Shown in pieces: positions 11,601-23,444 of a DNA stretch of 64,000 nt. Every line of letters starts with the position of its first letter. Position 1 is the stretch's first letter. A program made the position numbers and the translations under genes. The notes under the pieces were generated by a model. The model searched no databases. It was not told where the DNA came from and was given only the letters and a program-made list of their open reading frames with translations. The DNA is from Epiperipatus broadwayi (taxonomy: Eukaryota; Onychophora; Udeonychophora; Euonychophora; Peripatidae): the NCBI GenBank assembly GCA_028023455.1, contig JAQFVV010012394.1, positions 18,744,353 through 18,808,352 of the forward strand, in the 5' to 3' direction.

Positions 11601-14494
11601 TTATTATATCAATAATCCAATCTTGTAATAGTTTTTGAAAAAAAAAAAGTAATTAATCAATTATGAAAAAACACATCTACAGTTACAATTTACAAAACTT
11701 GTGGTACATAAAGATAGTCCACCTAATTTCAGTAAGCAATTTCACTTAACATTGAGTAAAATTATCACTTTTTTTTTTTTTACTTTTATTTACAATTACC
11801 TTACAACTTTTATTCTAAAAAAAAAAAAAGAAAACAAAAGATTCTTTAGAAAACATTTAAAAAAGTCCGATTTTACCAGACATGCAATCAAATAACTTAA
11901 TTATAAATAATGCATATATTTCTATCAAATAAATTCAACAATAAATCTGAAATATTGGACAATGTATCAGAAATAATAAATATCTAATTTTTTGGCGATA
12001 AGCTGAATTTATTATTATTTCAATTGCATATTAGCAATTTATATGTACTATATTCAAAATTAGCATTTAAAGATAAATTTAAAAGATAATTTGTAATAAC
12101 CTACTGGAAGATATATCAATTTATGAATTATCTCATGTTTGACAACTATCATGCTAAAGTATACCACTTAAAATACTATGGTTAAAAAGTTTAAAACGTG
12201 TTTAAATTTCTTAAAACTGCAATTATTCAATTTCTTTTCACAATTAAGGTAATATCCAAATTGCAATTAAATATTGTGTAAACACTCATTAAAACAAAAT
12301 GAAATCTTTTTTACCTTTAAGATAACAATTTATATAGATGAGATGGAGTAATTGTTTTACATTTTTGTTCTACTTCCTAATTAAATATAAAAATTAACTC
12401 CCAAATAACATTAAAGCACCAATTAAATGATACCATTTGTTATATTTAGTAACAATAATCGAATCAGATTAGAAAATTTTTATTCCAATAAATATTAATT
12501 CATGTGAATCTAATATGATAAATCCATTAATATCAGAAGGATCACTTTAAAATTTTTATTAATTCCATATAATATCTGTAATAAATTAAATAAGTTTCAA
12601 TATTAAAAAAAAATGTTTTAATTAAAAATGATTAATTATTGAATTAAAAGTGTTTTTTCTTGTTATTCTATTTAAATTTTATAAATAGCTTTAAGTGTAA
12701 AAACTTATTATTTTTCTATTTTAAACAATATATTTTCATTTTTTCAACTGAACTTATGGCCTTCATCAGATCTATATTTTGCAATATTACTTGCTTAATT
12801 ATTTATGGCATTAAGTAACAACTTCAAATATATTTTTACTTTTGTATTATGAATTATAATTGCACATAAACATTATAATAAAATGTAAATGCACATAGTT
12901 TATAAACATAATATAAAACATTTATAATTTTTATTAATCATTCCTTAGACTAGAGATTATGTAATAATGAATAATATATTATATTATAGAATATTATTCA
13001 TTATTGGATAATATAAAACAATTTTAAAATTTTATATATAAAAATCATATATACAGTATATATATTCAGATTCAGCCAAACAGAAAATAATTAAATTGTC
13101 TAATAAGTGCAATATATATATTGTATTAAAATTGAGCAATAAAATCATCATAAATGTGGCCTAGCAGTTAGTTCATAATATTTTGGAAATTTTTTGCATT
13201 CTCTGGTAAATAATTTCTCACATTCTGTTTAAAGAAGTAATAAATCATAATATCTGATTTAATTATCAAATAAACAATTTTTAATGTAAATAAATGCATT
13301 ACACTATGTTCTCTACATACAGGTAGTAATAAGGTGATAAGCAGTCCATTAATTTTGACCTCATCAAAAAGAAAAAAAAATTCTTTCAATTTGATAACTA
13401 TTAAAAAGGGAACTCAATTGTAGCAATATCTGAGTATGAATGAAATATACATTTAAAAGAAAATTGTTTAACAAATATGTTTGGAACTGGAAATCTGTCT
13501 CATGAATATATATATGATTTATATACAGAAAGATAGATATTTGATTCTAGATTTGAAAAAAATTCTTTAATGAAAAAACTACAATTTTATATATATATAT
13601 AAAAAAAATTTTAAAACATTTTTTTACAACAGAGAATATAAACTCAGGGGAGTGGACAAACTGCATCCTTTGTCTTGATGGCACTCACTTGGAAAGAACA
13701 TATCAGAAAACTATTATAAAAGATTCTTTTGTTAATAGTCAATAAAGAGTATGTTTGGATTTTTTTTTTTTTAAATCCACTTTGGAAGAAAAAATATTTT
13801 TTTTCAAAAAAAAAAGTAAACTAGGATTACAGGAAAATAGGAATTAATGTTTGTTAGCTTTTATACTTGTGTGTAAAAATATTATTGTAACTGGCTGTAC
13901 TCATATAAAGATATTTCATAACAGAAAAACAGTTATTGTTCATACAAGATAAAATATTTTATAACAAAAAAAAAACCCCCACTGTTGTTGATACGAAGTA
14001 AAAATTACAAATTATAATGTTTGATATAATTTTAAAATGAAAAAAAATTAAATATATTTTTATAGTAAAAACTTAAATCTATAAATATTTATAGTTTTAC
14101 TCCAATTGTCTATCTTTATATTAATTAACTGCATATTCCAAGTTATAATATCACTTGTTTTCACATTATAAATGTATTTTATTAAAGAAAGAAGACAAAT
14201 TAACTATTAACCATTTCTAGATATTTATTGCAATAGTACTAATCAAATCATTTATAACTATCATATGATTTTGATGCAAATATAAAATATATGTTGCCAT
14301 AAAGACTTGGCTAAACATATTTACAAAAGAGATTTACAAAATTATATTTTTTTAAAAAAGTGAAAATAATATTTCTTCTGACCTAAAGAATTTTGGGCTT
14401 TTTATTAATAACTCTCATTTGAGGAAGGAAGAGTTCTACCAAAATAGTTCCACCTTAATTTAACCGCTGATGATTTATTTGAATATCTCACTAA
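11601..14494. other. Very AT-rich intergenic sequence, no gene seen
   Basis: Nothing coding is supported. Contents are AT-rich unique sequence, homopolymer runs (for example T near 11770, A near 11820, A/C near 13967) and a short imperfect palindrome around 12966-13005 built on 'taatgaataat ... attattcatta'. Confidence 0.5.
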
Positions 14495-14507
14495 TAAATT
14501 CAATCAT
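14495..14507 (+). repeat. Target-site duplication, left copy
   Basis: 'taaattcaatcat' is repeated exactly at 14923-14935. The pair encloses the palindromic hammerhead element and marks it as an insertion. Confidence 0.7.
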
Positions 14508-14666
14508 TAAGCATCACATGATCACATCTCCTATACTAGCACATTAATTGTTGATAAACAAAGCAAAACTCTCCATACAGTATTGCCACCTGTGCTAAAC
14601 AGAGTAATCAATGGATGCCAGAAGGCTTGTGCATAAAATCCCTATCTAATGCCTACTCATCCAATA

Positions 14667-14708
14667 TCCCCAGACTAGTTTCTGGCTTGTGGCCTTCGTC
14701 AGTGAGGA
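14667..14708 (-). ncRNA. Hammerhead ribozyme motif (type I-like), left arm
   Basis: Mirror image of the right-arm motif. On the minus strand, CUGACGA is at 14702-14696, GAAA at 14682-14679 and GUC at 14675-14673, with predicted cleavage between 14673 and 14672. The stem I strands are 14708-14703 and 14672-14667. The core matches the hammerhead consensus (CUGANGA ... GAAA ... GUH). The closing pair of stem II is A/A instead of the usual G-C, which may weaken activity. Identified by motif; activity unknown. Confidence 0.6.
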
Positions 14709-14770
14709 GCTTTGAATCTGAGAGCACTGCATCTAAAAAGATCTAGATGCAGTGCTCTCAGATCCAAAGC

Positions 14771-14812
14771 TCCTCACTGACGAAGGCCACAAGCCAGAAA
14801 CTAGTCTGGGGA
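14771..14812 (+). ncRNA. Hammerhead ribozyme motif (type I-like), right arm
   Basis: Stem I: UCCUCA (14771-14776) pairs with UGGGGA (14807-14812), six pairs including one G-U. Core CUGACGA is at 14777-14783. Stem II is GGC/GCC around loop CACAA, preceded by an A/A mismatch. GAAA is at 14797-14800. CUAG (14801-14804) supplies a one- to two-pair stem III, and GUC is at 14804-14806, so cleavage is predicted after 14806. CUAG is self-complementary, the hallmark of hammerheads thought to work as dimers. The family is known from Penelope-like elements and retrozymes. Catalysis here is inferred, not shown. Confidence 0.65.
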
Positions 14813-14922
14813 TATTGGATGAGTAGGCATTAGATAGGGATTTTATGTACAAGCCTTCTGGCATCCATTGATTACTCTGTTTAGCACAGGTGGCAATACT
14901 GTATGGAGAGTTTTGCTTTGTT

Positions 14923-14935
14923 TAAATTCAATCAT
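14923..14935 (+). repeat. Target-site duplication, right copy
   Basis: Exact repeat of the 13 bases at 14495-14507, directly after the palindromic element. Confidence 0.7.
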
Positions 14936-15640
14936 CTTTGAATAATGGCAAGGAACAGTCAAACACTAAAATTGGTTCTAAATGCCAATGACCTTTAATC
15001 ACTCTATAAAAAAGTTCTTCAGCTATGGTTGCTTCCAGGTTGTCTTCTGCAATATAACTAATACTATCCTGCAGCAAGAGATAGAAAAAAGATTAGATGT
15101 CTGCCTACTTTATATCCTTTTCATAACAATACAATGCAACCTTTTCCAATCACAATTTTAGTCAATTTTAATCTTTTTATTAAATCATTAATAAATCTAT
15201 TTTCTTTCTTTTATACAATACAATTTTTAAAAAAAATTCCAATCAAGCATTATAAATATAATTAAATCAAAAAAATTTATATCCGCTTTTTTTGGTTATA
15301 TGAAATATTTATAAACAAAAGAAAATATGTTTTCTTTCATTATGTTCAACTAATGTAATTATTTTTAATAACATAAGAAACAAAATTTGTATATATATTT
15401 TTTCTTTCTACTTAATAAATTATAAAAGTTACATTTTCATTACACAGAAATCGACAGCACATTCTAAAAATACATTAACTTATGATTCTCCTATTATTCT
15501 TATGATTGATCATATCTCTAATAAAGCTGTTGTAGCTATTAAACAATTTAAAACTCAATACTGTTTAAGCCATAATATTCCTTCATTTACAGGGGTTTAG
15601 CAGAATTTATTGCCACTTCACTTTTAATTATTCTCTAAAT
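14936..15640. other. Intergenic sequence between hammerhead element and LINE remnant
   Basis: No gene or repeat recognised. AT-rich, with short T/A runs. The last ~60 bases may already belong to the LINE remnant that becomes readable at about 15650. Confidence 0.4.
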
Positions 15641-15649
15641 ACATGTATT

Positions 15650-16760
15650 TTTCTTGAAATAAATAAATGTGCCAAAATGATCCCAATATTTAAAAATGTC
15701 TCTCACAATTGTATTAATAAACTATAGATCTATTTCTGTAATACACACTATTACACAAATTTTTGAAAGGGGTGCTTATAAAAAAACTATTTCTGATGTA
15801 AGTAAAATTATTTCTTCTTCTAAATATAGATTCATTCCTAATAGATCAGTGGAAACTAATTTTCTTAATATTTATCACCATATAACATGTGCAAGTAAGA
15901 ATTTAGACTTAATGTTATTTATTTTGATTTATCAAAAGCTTTTGATAAAGTATATCACATCATTCTTCTTCACAAATTATAGATTTTTTCCCCTAAATTT
16001 ATTTGTTTGTTTCAATCTTTTCTTAATAATCATACGGGCATATGGTAAATTTAATAATATAATTTCCCTTAATTATGGATAATTTGTAAAGTGCATACTC
16101 ATTACGTAATATATATTAAGGCCGCTACTGTTGCATTTTAGGCGCAGTCTTAAGATTATAGCCTTAATATATATTACTTAATTATAGATGTAACTTAGAT
16201 GTTCCTTGGGATATTTTAATGCATATGCTTTTTAATATTTATATCAATGATCTTAAGAACTGCCTAAATTATTCTTATCTTTTATGATATAATCACAATT
16301 ATAAAATCTTGAGAAGAATCACATCCATGATTGAATAATTTTAATACCTAGTGTGATGTAAATAATAAGTCAATTAATCTTAACAAATGTTCTTATCTCA
16401 TTTTCTAAGAAATTTGATATTTTAGATTTTTCTTATTTTATTAATCTTACAAAATTAATCATTGCATCACAAAAAGATCTAGAAATATTATCTAATAATA
16501 GATCTTTTCATCACCATATTGAAAACATTGTTAGTACAGCATTTAAAGTGGTGGGTGCTGTCTTTAGGCATGGTTATCTTTTCAATGATCATATAAAATA
16601 CAAATTATTCATGTCCTTAGTTTTCTCCATAAAAAAATATAGTTCAATCAGCTGGAATCTTTATTCTAATTAAGATTATAGTTTATTACAGCCAGTTTCC
16701 AAAAATTCTCTAAATATGTTTTTCTGAAAAATAAAGAGGATCTTAGTCTTAATTATAGAT
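15650..16760 (+). pseudogene. LINE reverse-transcriptase remnant (CR1/Jockey-like)
   Basis: The plus strand reads through typical non-LTR reverse-transcriptase blocks in order, across several frames. They are an 'NYRSISVIHTITQIFER'-like block at about 15716-15768, FIPNRSVETN at about 15830, and the catalytic motif A block FDLSKAFDKVYH near 15925-15960 (after a frameshift relative to the upstream frame). Then come INDLKNC-YSYLL near 16225-16270, where the expected YADD box is destroyed by a stop and changes, and KDLEIL-N-FHHHIENIV-AFKVVGAVFR near 16475-16570. The order and spacing fit CR1/Jockey-type elements. Numerous stops, lost catalytic residues and a small foldback insertion at 16106-16177 show it is dead. 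Endonuclease and 3' end are not recognised. Confidence 0.65.
16106..16177. repeat. 72-bp foldback with 17-bp perfect terminal inverted repeats
   Basis: 'gtaatatatattaaggc' (16106-16122) is perfectly inverted at 16161-16177, around a 38-bp spacer that is much richer in GC than its surroundings (contains 'gccgctactgttgc' and 'ggcgcagtc'). It interrupts the LINE remnant. No target duplication is clear. It could be a tiny non-autonomous DNA element or a structured RNA relic. Confidence 0.5.
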
Positions 16761-17640
16761 AGCAATATAGACAAATTTATTTTCAAAATTATAAATCAAT
16801 AAGTTATTATTATCTGATGTAATTTTAGTTTTTATATTTAAATCTTATTATGTAGTATTAATTTCTCATTCGGTTTTATATACATATATGTCAGAAGAAC
16901 TATTTCATTATGCAAATGTACATACATATGCAAAATAATTAAATCTTATGTGTAGAATACTCAACCTTGTTATTTCAATATGCTTAAGTTTTCCCTTAAT
17001 TTAACTACGTTTTTATATAATCAGATTTTTACTAATAAAACATAGATCCTAAACAATTTTAGAATATTCTTAAATTTAAATATCACTTTTGATTAGTTTA
17101 AATTTATCCTATTCATGTTTTGTTTTGTTTATTTATTTATTACATAACACACATACTATGTATTTTCTATTTTTATGTGCAATCAGTAATTGGCTGTAAA
17201 CTGTTGTTTTGCACTTAAATAAAAGAAATGAAATGGATAAAAAGATAACTTATAAAAAGCAATAAAACTGAGAAAAAAGTCATTATTATAAAATAAAATA
17301 AAAAATTAACATTTTTGAAATTATTAATTTTTAATTTATTCACAAATTACAAGTTTCAATAGGTACATCTTAAAAAATATTTGACTAATAAATGTATTAT
17401 ATTATTCAGAAAATGATAATTTTTAATTAAAAGCCTTTTATATATTTTGTAGATACTAATATCTAAAGGAGAAATCCACTGCAAAGAAGTAGACTGAAAT
17501 TTAACTGAGTACCCAGTTTAATGTAACACCACTTTCTAAGAGCATTATCATTAGAAATTATTTTAGATTTAATTTTAGATGAGAAAAATACAGTAAAAAG
17601 ACAAATTATAAATTAATGCTATCATTACTGATCTAACTCC
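16761..17640. other. AT-rich intergenic sequence, no gene seen
   Basis: No frames or motifs that I can support. Probably decayed sequence between two LINE remnants. Confidence 0.4.
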
Positions 17641-17644
17641 AGCA

Positions 17645-18175
17645 TTTTGAATGATTTTTCAAAAACAATTTAAAACGATGCAGGAAAACTCATTAATTTA
17701 CTTGACAAAATACTCCAACAGAAAAATTCAAATGACAAAGAATGTTAGTTGCAATAGATACAAACTTTTACAGATGTTTTACACATGGTCAGTTCTCACA
17801 CCTGTTTTATTTAGTATTTTTATATGTGATCTTTCAGATATGGAATACAGTAAATTCATCTATGCTGATAACATACTTTGATTTCACAACGTTCAGAAAT
17901 AAAAAAGATTCTCAATAAAAATATAAGTTAATTTTTTTTCAAAAATTGGATTCTTATTCTTAATTAACAAAGACAGTATTGTTAATTTTTCATCTAAACA
18001 ACAGAAAAATATCTCATAATCTGAACATAATCTTTGGCAACAAGTGATACACAATCCTATCTCATGCTATTTAGGAGTAACTTTGAATCAAAATTTAATG
18101 TATCTGTATAGGATTGAAAAAGATAAATCAACATATAATTAAGTTTATTATATTAATATAGAAAATTTCCAAATT
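17645..18175 (+). pseudogene. Second LINE reverse-transcriptase remnant
   Basis: The open stretch 17651-17881 ends with the reading SVLTPVLFSIFICDLSD and then KFIYADNIL. These correspond to motif B (QGSVLSPLLFNIYINDLP-like) and motif C (YADD) of Jockey/RTE-type reverse transcriptases, with the second catalytic Asp changed to Asn. At about 18045-18095 the reading continues as PISCYLGVTLNQNL, the conserved 'KYLGVTLD' block that follows the catalytic domain in these elements. Stops and frameshifts occur between the blocks. The N-terminal endonuclease is not visible, so this is a truncated, inactive copy. Confidence 0.6.
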
Positions 18176-19544
18176 CTTGCAATTCATATATTAATAATTT
18201 AGAGAGAAGCCTGGAGCTGTCTAAACTTGTAAGGGCTTGCATTCAACATTTCAGTAGTTTGTAAGATTATTGTCTGCTAATGTGTGTATATTGAAATACC
18301 AAGTAAAAACAATTTTAACAGAGTTTACATATTGTTTTAAGTCGCTAATATTTTAATTAATGTTTTATGTCTTACTTAGCATTTTAATTAAAATTAAAAA
18401 ATTACATGATCGATATGCTTATTAAGTAAATTTGAAATTAAAGATAATATAAAATATATGATGTGTCAAAAATACTAAAAACAGATTTCTGAAAAATCTA
18501 AGTCTACAAATGATAACACTAAAAATATCCTATCCAAACATTAAAAGCAGAACATTAATTTATTGATCCTGACATTTCAATTGAATATTTAAGTGATCAC
18601 TTTCATTTATTGATGAGAAACCTGGGTCACAATAATTAGATATTTGCCATTCTACCACTACACCAAATTATGAAAGATAACTAACTATTCATTTAGTTCA
18701 CTAAATATGGAATGATCTATGAACATTGCAGACTGCAAAATATACAATAAAATAGGAGAACTGCATGCCAAGATTTAACATAAGAAACCAACAACAAACT
18801 ACACATTTAGAACATCAAAAAAAGAAATAGAAAAAAGACTGAAATAAATCTGGATCACATAGATTACTAAAAAAAATATGATAGTATTTGGATAATTCAC
18901 GAAACTAACTGGATCCAAAAAAAAATTTTTGAGATTACATATTAAAAAAGTTTATTGAGTGATGTGAAGTATGTAAAGTAGAAATATTCAAATAAACTCA
19001 AAATAGTCTTCAGCTTGAAGTAAATACATAATTGCAATTTAAATGAAATAAGATCTTTCAAAAATCAACTCATTGAAATTAACAATCAAAATGGAGACTC
19101 ATGTTATGCATCAATGAAATGAAACAAAAACTAAAATTTGTTTTTGGTTCCTGTTAATATGTGTTCTTAAATTATTTTGTGCAAACTATCATTTACTGCA
19201 CAGCACTGAAATCTCCATTTGAAAACTATTTGTTAAACTACAGTAAATAGGATGAAATACAAAGATGACTTGAAATTTTTCTATTGCACATTAATAAGGG
19301 TAAATATCAATGCACTAGAAAATAGTGTTATATTAAAATATTTAATTTTTTATTAAAATAAAAATATGTAAATTTAATAAATATATATAACAAAATTGAT
19401 CAAAAATTGTTTTATGTGGATATCAAAATTAATCATTTTTTTTAAAAATCAATTATAAAGCTTTATATATATTTAGAATTTGTTTATTCTATGTAATTTT
19501 TAGTTATAACTTAATTTTAAATGACTAGTATTTATATTTGCATA
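18176..19544. other. AT-rich intergenic sequence, no gene seen
   Basis: No recognisable gene, repeat unit or RNA. Confidence 0.4.
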
Positions 19545-20000
19545 CACACAGTATGTCCCAAATAAATACTTATAACTAGTTCTCTCCAAATTGCCTATAA
19601 TGCCATCTCTGATTTAATATATTACATAAAGACATAGTTTAGGTATTCTCTACATAAATTTTAAAGTGTTAACATGTCTGGATCATAAGTTACGACATGA
19701 AATGTGACAATGTGTTTCGTATCTTAACTCATCACAGAACAATTCACTAACATTAAATTTTGTTTGAAAAACTGCTACTGAAATGTTTGAAATCATTCAA
19801 ACTGTGTAGGGCAGTAAAACCATGAATTGCAAGAATATTTTCAAGTTGTTTGCAAAATGAAGTTGATCTAGGAAGGTATGAAACTCATTGTCACATTTCA
19901 TGTCATAACTTGTCATCCAACCATGCTAATGCTTTAAAAAAATTTGTGTTCAATAGTTAGATCATCACTATAAAACACTGATTAAAAGACAATGATTCAG
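19545..20000. mobile_element. Mariner-like foldback relic
   Basis: A 'cagtatgtcccaaataaata' sequence at about 19549 resembles a mariner terminal repeat. The stretch 19640-19725 (containing 'gacatgaaatgtgacaatg') is inverted at 19870-19960 ('cattgtcacatttcatgtc'). Between them, at about 19735-19860 on the plus strand, two frames read EQFTNIKFCLK and KTATEMFEIIQTV. This matches the start of the N-terminal helix-turn-helix of mariner transposases (typically xIKFxxKxGKTATExFEMxxxxYG). One frameshift and two stops are present, and the catalytic DDD domain is absent. It looks like a 5' mariner end with an inverted partial copy of its own leader. Confidence 0.5.
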
Positions 20001-21960
20001 ACACCTTGGAAAAAGAACGATATCTTTTCAATAAGACACAATGTGTATATCCATTTTAGTTTTAAAATTAGATTTATGTTTTGGATAGATTGTTAATATA
20101 TTACTGGTGCCAATTTAGTATGCACTCAATGCCATTTTGGACATTAGGAGGAGCCCAAAGCCATTACTGACCCAACACCAAGTGATAAAGAATCTTACAT
20201 AACATTACCAAATAATACCACTAAAACTAATAACAAAGACTCCCAGCTATTTTATCCAATCCATATAAAAAATTATAATTTCCATCAAAAAAAAACAAAA
20301 AAACACAGCAATTTCATAGAAATAAGTATAATAAAAAAAAAATCAAAATCTCAAAAAAAAAAAAAAATCTAATTAGTGAAGCAGATGATCTGATGCTCAG
20401 ATCCTGCTTCACAGCCCACATCCAATCTCCTACCACCCAACTGTATTCAAACCTGCCTTTACGCACGTATATACATAGCTAATAATATATATATTTCTTT
20501 TGGTTAGTATTATAACATAAATCACATTAACACATATGTATTTTAATTTAAAAATATTTTATTTAATATTCTCATGTATATACAGGCGTAAATAATAAAT
20601 ATCTATATATTTCAGTGTAGGAGATTGCGAATAAATTAATAGTTATATTATATATATAAGGTATTATGTATGAAACTTATTATTTTTTCATATATAATTT
20701 TGTAGCCAGAAATGATGCAATCTTGTTAAGAAGTCACTCAAAAAACAATTACCCAGAAGATCCTTAGATTAAAGTAAAAGATTACGAATTGGTAAAAATA
20801 AAATAAACCCATTAGTGGAAATTGTCCACGCTAGCTTGCTTTAAAATCATAAGATATATTTTAAAACAATCGTTCGAGAAACTGATAACAAACTTGCATT
20901 GTTTCAAACATCTTACTAGATAAGAGTATCCGGTCAAACTATTCCAAATGAAACTTAAAAGCTTAAACCGCCTCAGGTCCAGCAGTAGTTGCTAAGTTAC
21001 AGCTTCAAAATAAAAGTATATATACTGCTGGATTTGAATCCACAGGGGAGGAGACCATTAAATAACTATGTTGCTATTCATATTCCACGCCAGTTTTGAT
21101 TCTCACTCAATGTGTCGTGAGTAGGAGAAATTTCGCCTTTTCCCTCCGTTCTAAATATGCTGTTCCTATGAACGAAGCTCTGCATCCCGTACCAATGAAC
21201 TTTATGTATTTTTCCAGTGAAAATGAAATGCTAATTCTCAAATAATAATGCTACCCTAGATCTAGTGAAACAATACCGATGGACTGACTCCTAGTGAAAT
21301 CGCTCTTCTAAATAAGCAACGTAAAAGAACTTTGACCGCTTGCAATTCTTAAATCCTGCCTTCTCTGCAATATTTATATTTTAATCACCTATTTTAAATG
21401 TCTTCAAAATATGTATTCGTATAACTCTATATAACTAATCTATATTAAGCCTCCTATAAAATGTTTTTTCCTTTTCTTTTAATTCCAAGCGGCAAATAAT
21501 TTTCATTTACATTTATGTACTTATGCCAATAATATTCTAAAATCGCAAGCATATAATTCATTTTCGTTTCCCCACCAATCATTTACCGGGTAATTTATAA
21601 TTTAATCAAAACAAGTCTCATTCGACTTGCCCAGGTGCTCGGGATTTTAGAGAAATAAACTAATTATATTTTTATGTTTACTGTGGAAAAACAGATTGAC
21701 ATCTGTTTTTTTACATTTTCCTTCCTAAATAATGTGCCATCTTTTATTCTTAAATTATATTATATATGTAAAACCCAGCTTAGCTATTACCACCACCCAC
21801 TTATTTTGTAATAATTTATATATTTTCACAAAGGCATTTAGTAACCAATTTGAGATTTATTAAATGTGTGGGAAGTAATGAATAATATTAAGTAACATAA
21901 TGTAAGGAGGAGGGGGATCTTAAGATCTTAGTTTTATATTTAAGTATAATTAGTATCCAT
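20001..21960. other. Intergenic sequence; possible SINE-like patch
   Basis: No gene supported. A short hairpin lies at 20378-20413 ('gtgaagca...tgcttcac'). Around 21025-21055 'ctggatttgaatccacag' resembles a tRNA B-box and could be part of an old SINE, without a second copy or target duplication to prove it. Composition becomes less AT-rich from 20900 to 21360. Confidence 0.4.
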
Positions 21961-21962
21961 GT

Positions 21963-22440
21963 TTGCTTAATGAAGCCATATCATTACGCCGAATATTTCA
22001 TAATTTATGGGCAATAAATATGTTTAGAGAATCTTTAACCTTTAGAGTTATTATATTATTAAGCGTTACATGCATAAAGGCCATTTGGTTATATATATGT
22101 TCGTGCTTCTTTCTCACATGGAGGCATTCGCGCAGTCTATCCCCATCATCGTTCTCAATGTCCTTAAACCAGGCTGTAAAACCACCCTGGGGACATCCTT
22201 GGTCTTATGTGCATGCTTTATATGGGAATCGGTCTGGAAAATCCAGCCCGATAATGACATAGCCAACCGTCATTCGTCTCAATACCGACCCTGCCTACGT
22301 TGCAGAGGAAATCGGTCAACTTCGTTCTTAAAATTCATGAAGCACACTCCGGTATCCATAATTGGACCAACCCAATCAGCCTCCATGCACGCACCGCCTT
22401 TCAGTGTCGTATTAGTCGCCCAGAAATAGTCATAAGCCGT
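21963..22440. other. GC-richer coding-like patch, unidentified
   Basis: This ~470-bp patch is clearly richer in GC than its surroundings. Both strands have readable stretches: the plus strand has overlapping frames of 99 and 119 codons. The minus strand has an open run at about 22285-22430 with a protein-like composition (reads DYFWATNTT, then GACMEADWVGPIMDTGV, then FKNEVDRFPLQ), after which the frame breaks. No family is recognised. It could be a decayed exon or a transposon fragment. I cannot decide the coding strand with certainty; the minus strand looks more protein-like. Confidence 0.3.
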
Positions 22441-23440
22441 AATGAGATGATTTCTTTAAACAGACATATTTCCAGTAGTTTAATATACGTATTAATATGA
22501 TAGATTTAGTATCGTTTATATAATTATTCATTACCCACCCCGCGCATTAATTATCTATAACTCCAATTAATAATAATATTGAATATAACCAAATGTAATA
22601 TCTGCTTGTAAAATTATTATTGTTTTAAATTAAGTAATGCTCTTTTCGGCTCTGGGGGGTGTAATAGTATTCTAGTAATGTATTCCAATAGCGTTAATTC
22701 ATTAAATCACACATATATATATTATTGGCATAGCCGCAAATCTTATGTTATTGTTAAATATGAATCAAACACATATATATAATACGAACGAGGTTCACGT
22801 CAGGTAAATAACCCGACATAATTTTGTCATCTTAAATATATATATCATTGCTTTATTTTAGTTAAGTTAAAATATTAAGTTATTACTTAAGCTCAAATAT
22901 GACTAGATGATCTCCGCTCAATACATAATTAATATGCTAGGTCATGAGCCTTCATTGCTCATAAAACATAGCTAGTTATTAAGTTAGTCTATCATATAAG
23001 TTTAGCCTAGTCTTTTTGTGTCTCCGATGACCAATGCCGGCGGGTGAGAAGTAAATCAATCGATGTCATCGGGATTGTTGCTCATAAGGTTATAGATCTG
23101 GGAAATAGGCAAATAGGGCAGAGTTCATGAGTGTTCCTGACCTGTGTATCTTGCGCATGATTGGATTCGAGGTACTTTTGCCTAGATGCTAGATCTTGTT
23201 ACGTGAACATACAAATCCAACCGGCACATTAGCAAATGACAAAATAAAAAAATTAATATTATCATTGAAATCACAAAACCCAAAAAACAAACCAAATTGC
23301 TATCAAAATCAAATATCAAAAGACAATATTTAACAAATATTAGCAATTAGGAAGTGATAAAATAAAAATTAGTGTAATCACAGGGCCAAAAACTCAAATT
23401 ATTATTCCAATCCAATATATATAAAAAAAAGTATTTCTAT
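22441..23440. other. Intergenic sequence, no gene seen
   Basis: Mixed AT-rich sequence with microsatellite-like TA stretches and a less AT-rich part at 23010-23170. Nothing recognisable. Confidence 0.4.
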
Positions 23441-23444
23441 TAGA

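Larger units (their letters stand above)
14508..14922. mobile_element. Palindromic non-autonomous element with two opposed hammerhead motifs
   Basis: Positions 14556-14734 and 14745-14923 are inverted copies of each other, 179 bp per arm with about two mismatches and a 10-bp loop. A short left tail (14508-14555, containing 'gcatcacatgatcaca') is unpaired. Each arm contains a hammerhead-ribozyme-like motif, plus-oriented in the right arm and minus-oriented in the left. The insert is bounded by a 13-bp direct repeat. Relatives sit at 48086-48235, 61511-62026 and 62765-62794, all with their own target duplications. No protein is encoded. By analogy the sequence could derive from the terminal repeats of a Penelope-like element or from a retrozyme. 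The near identity of the arms suggests recent formation, or arm correction. Confidence 0.75.
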
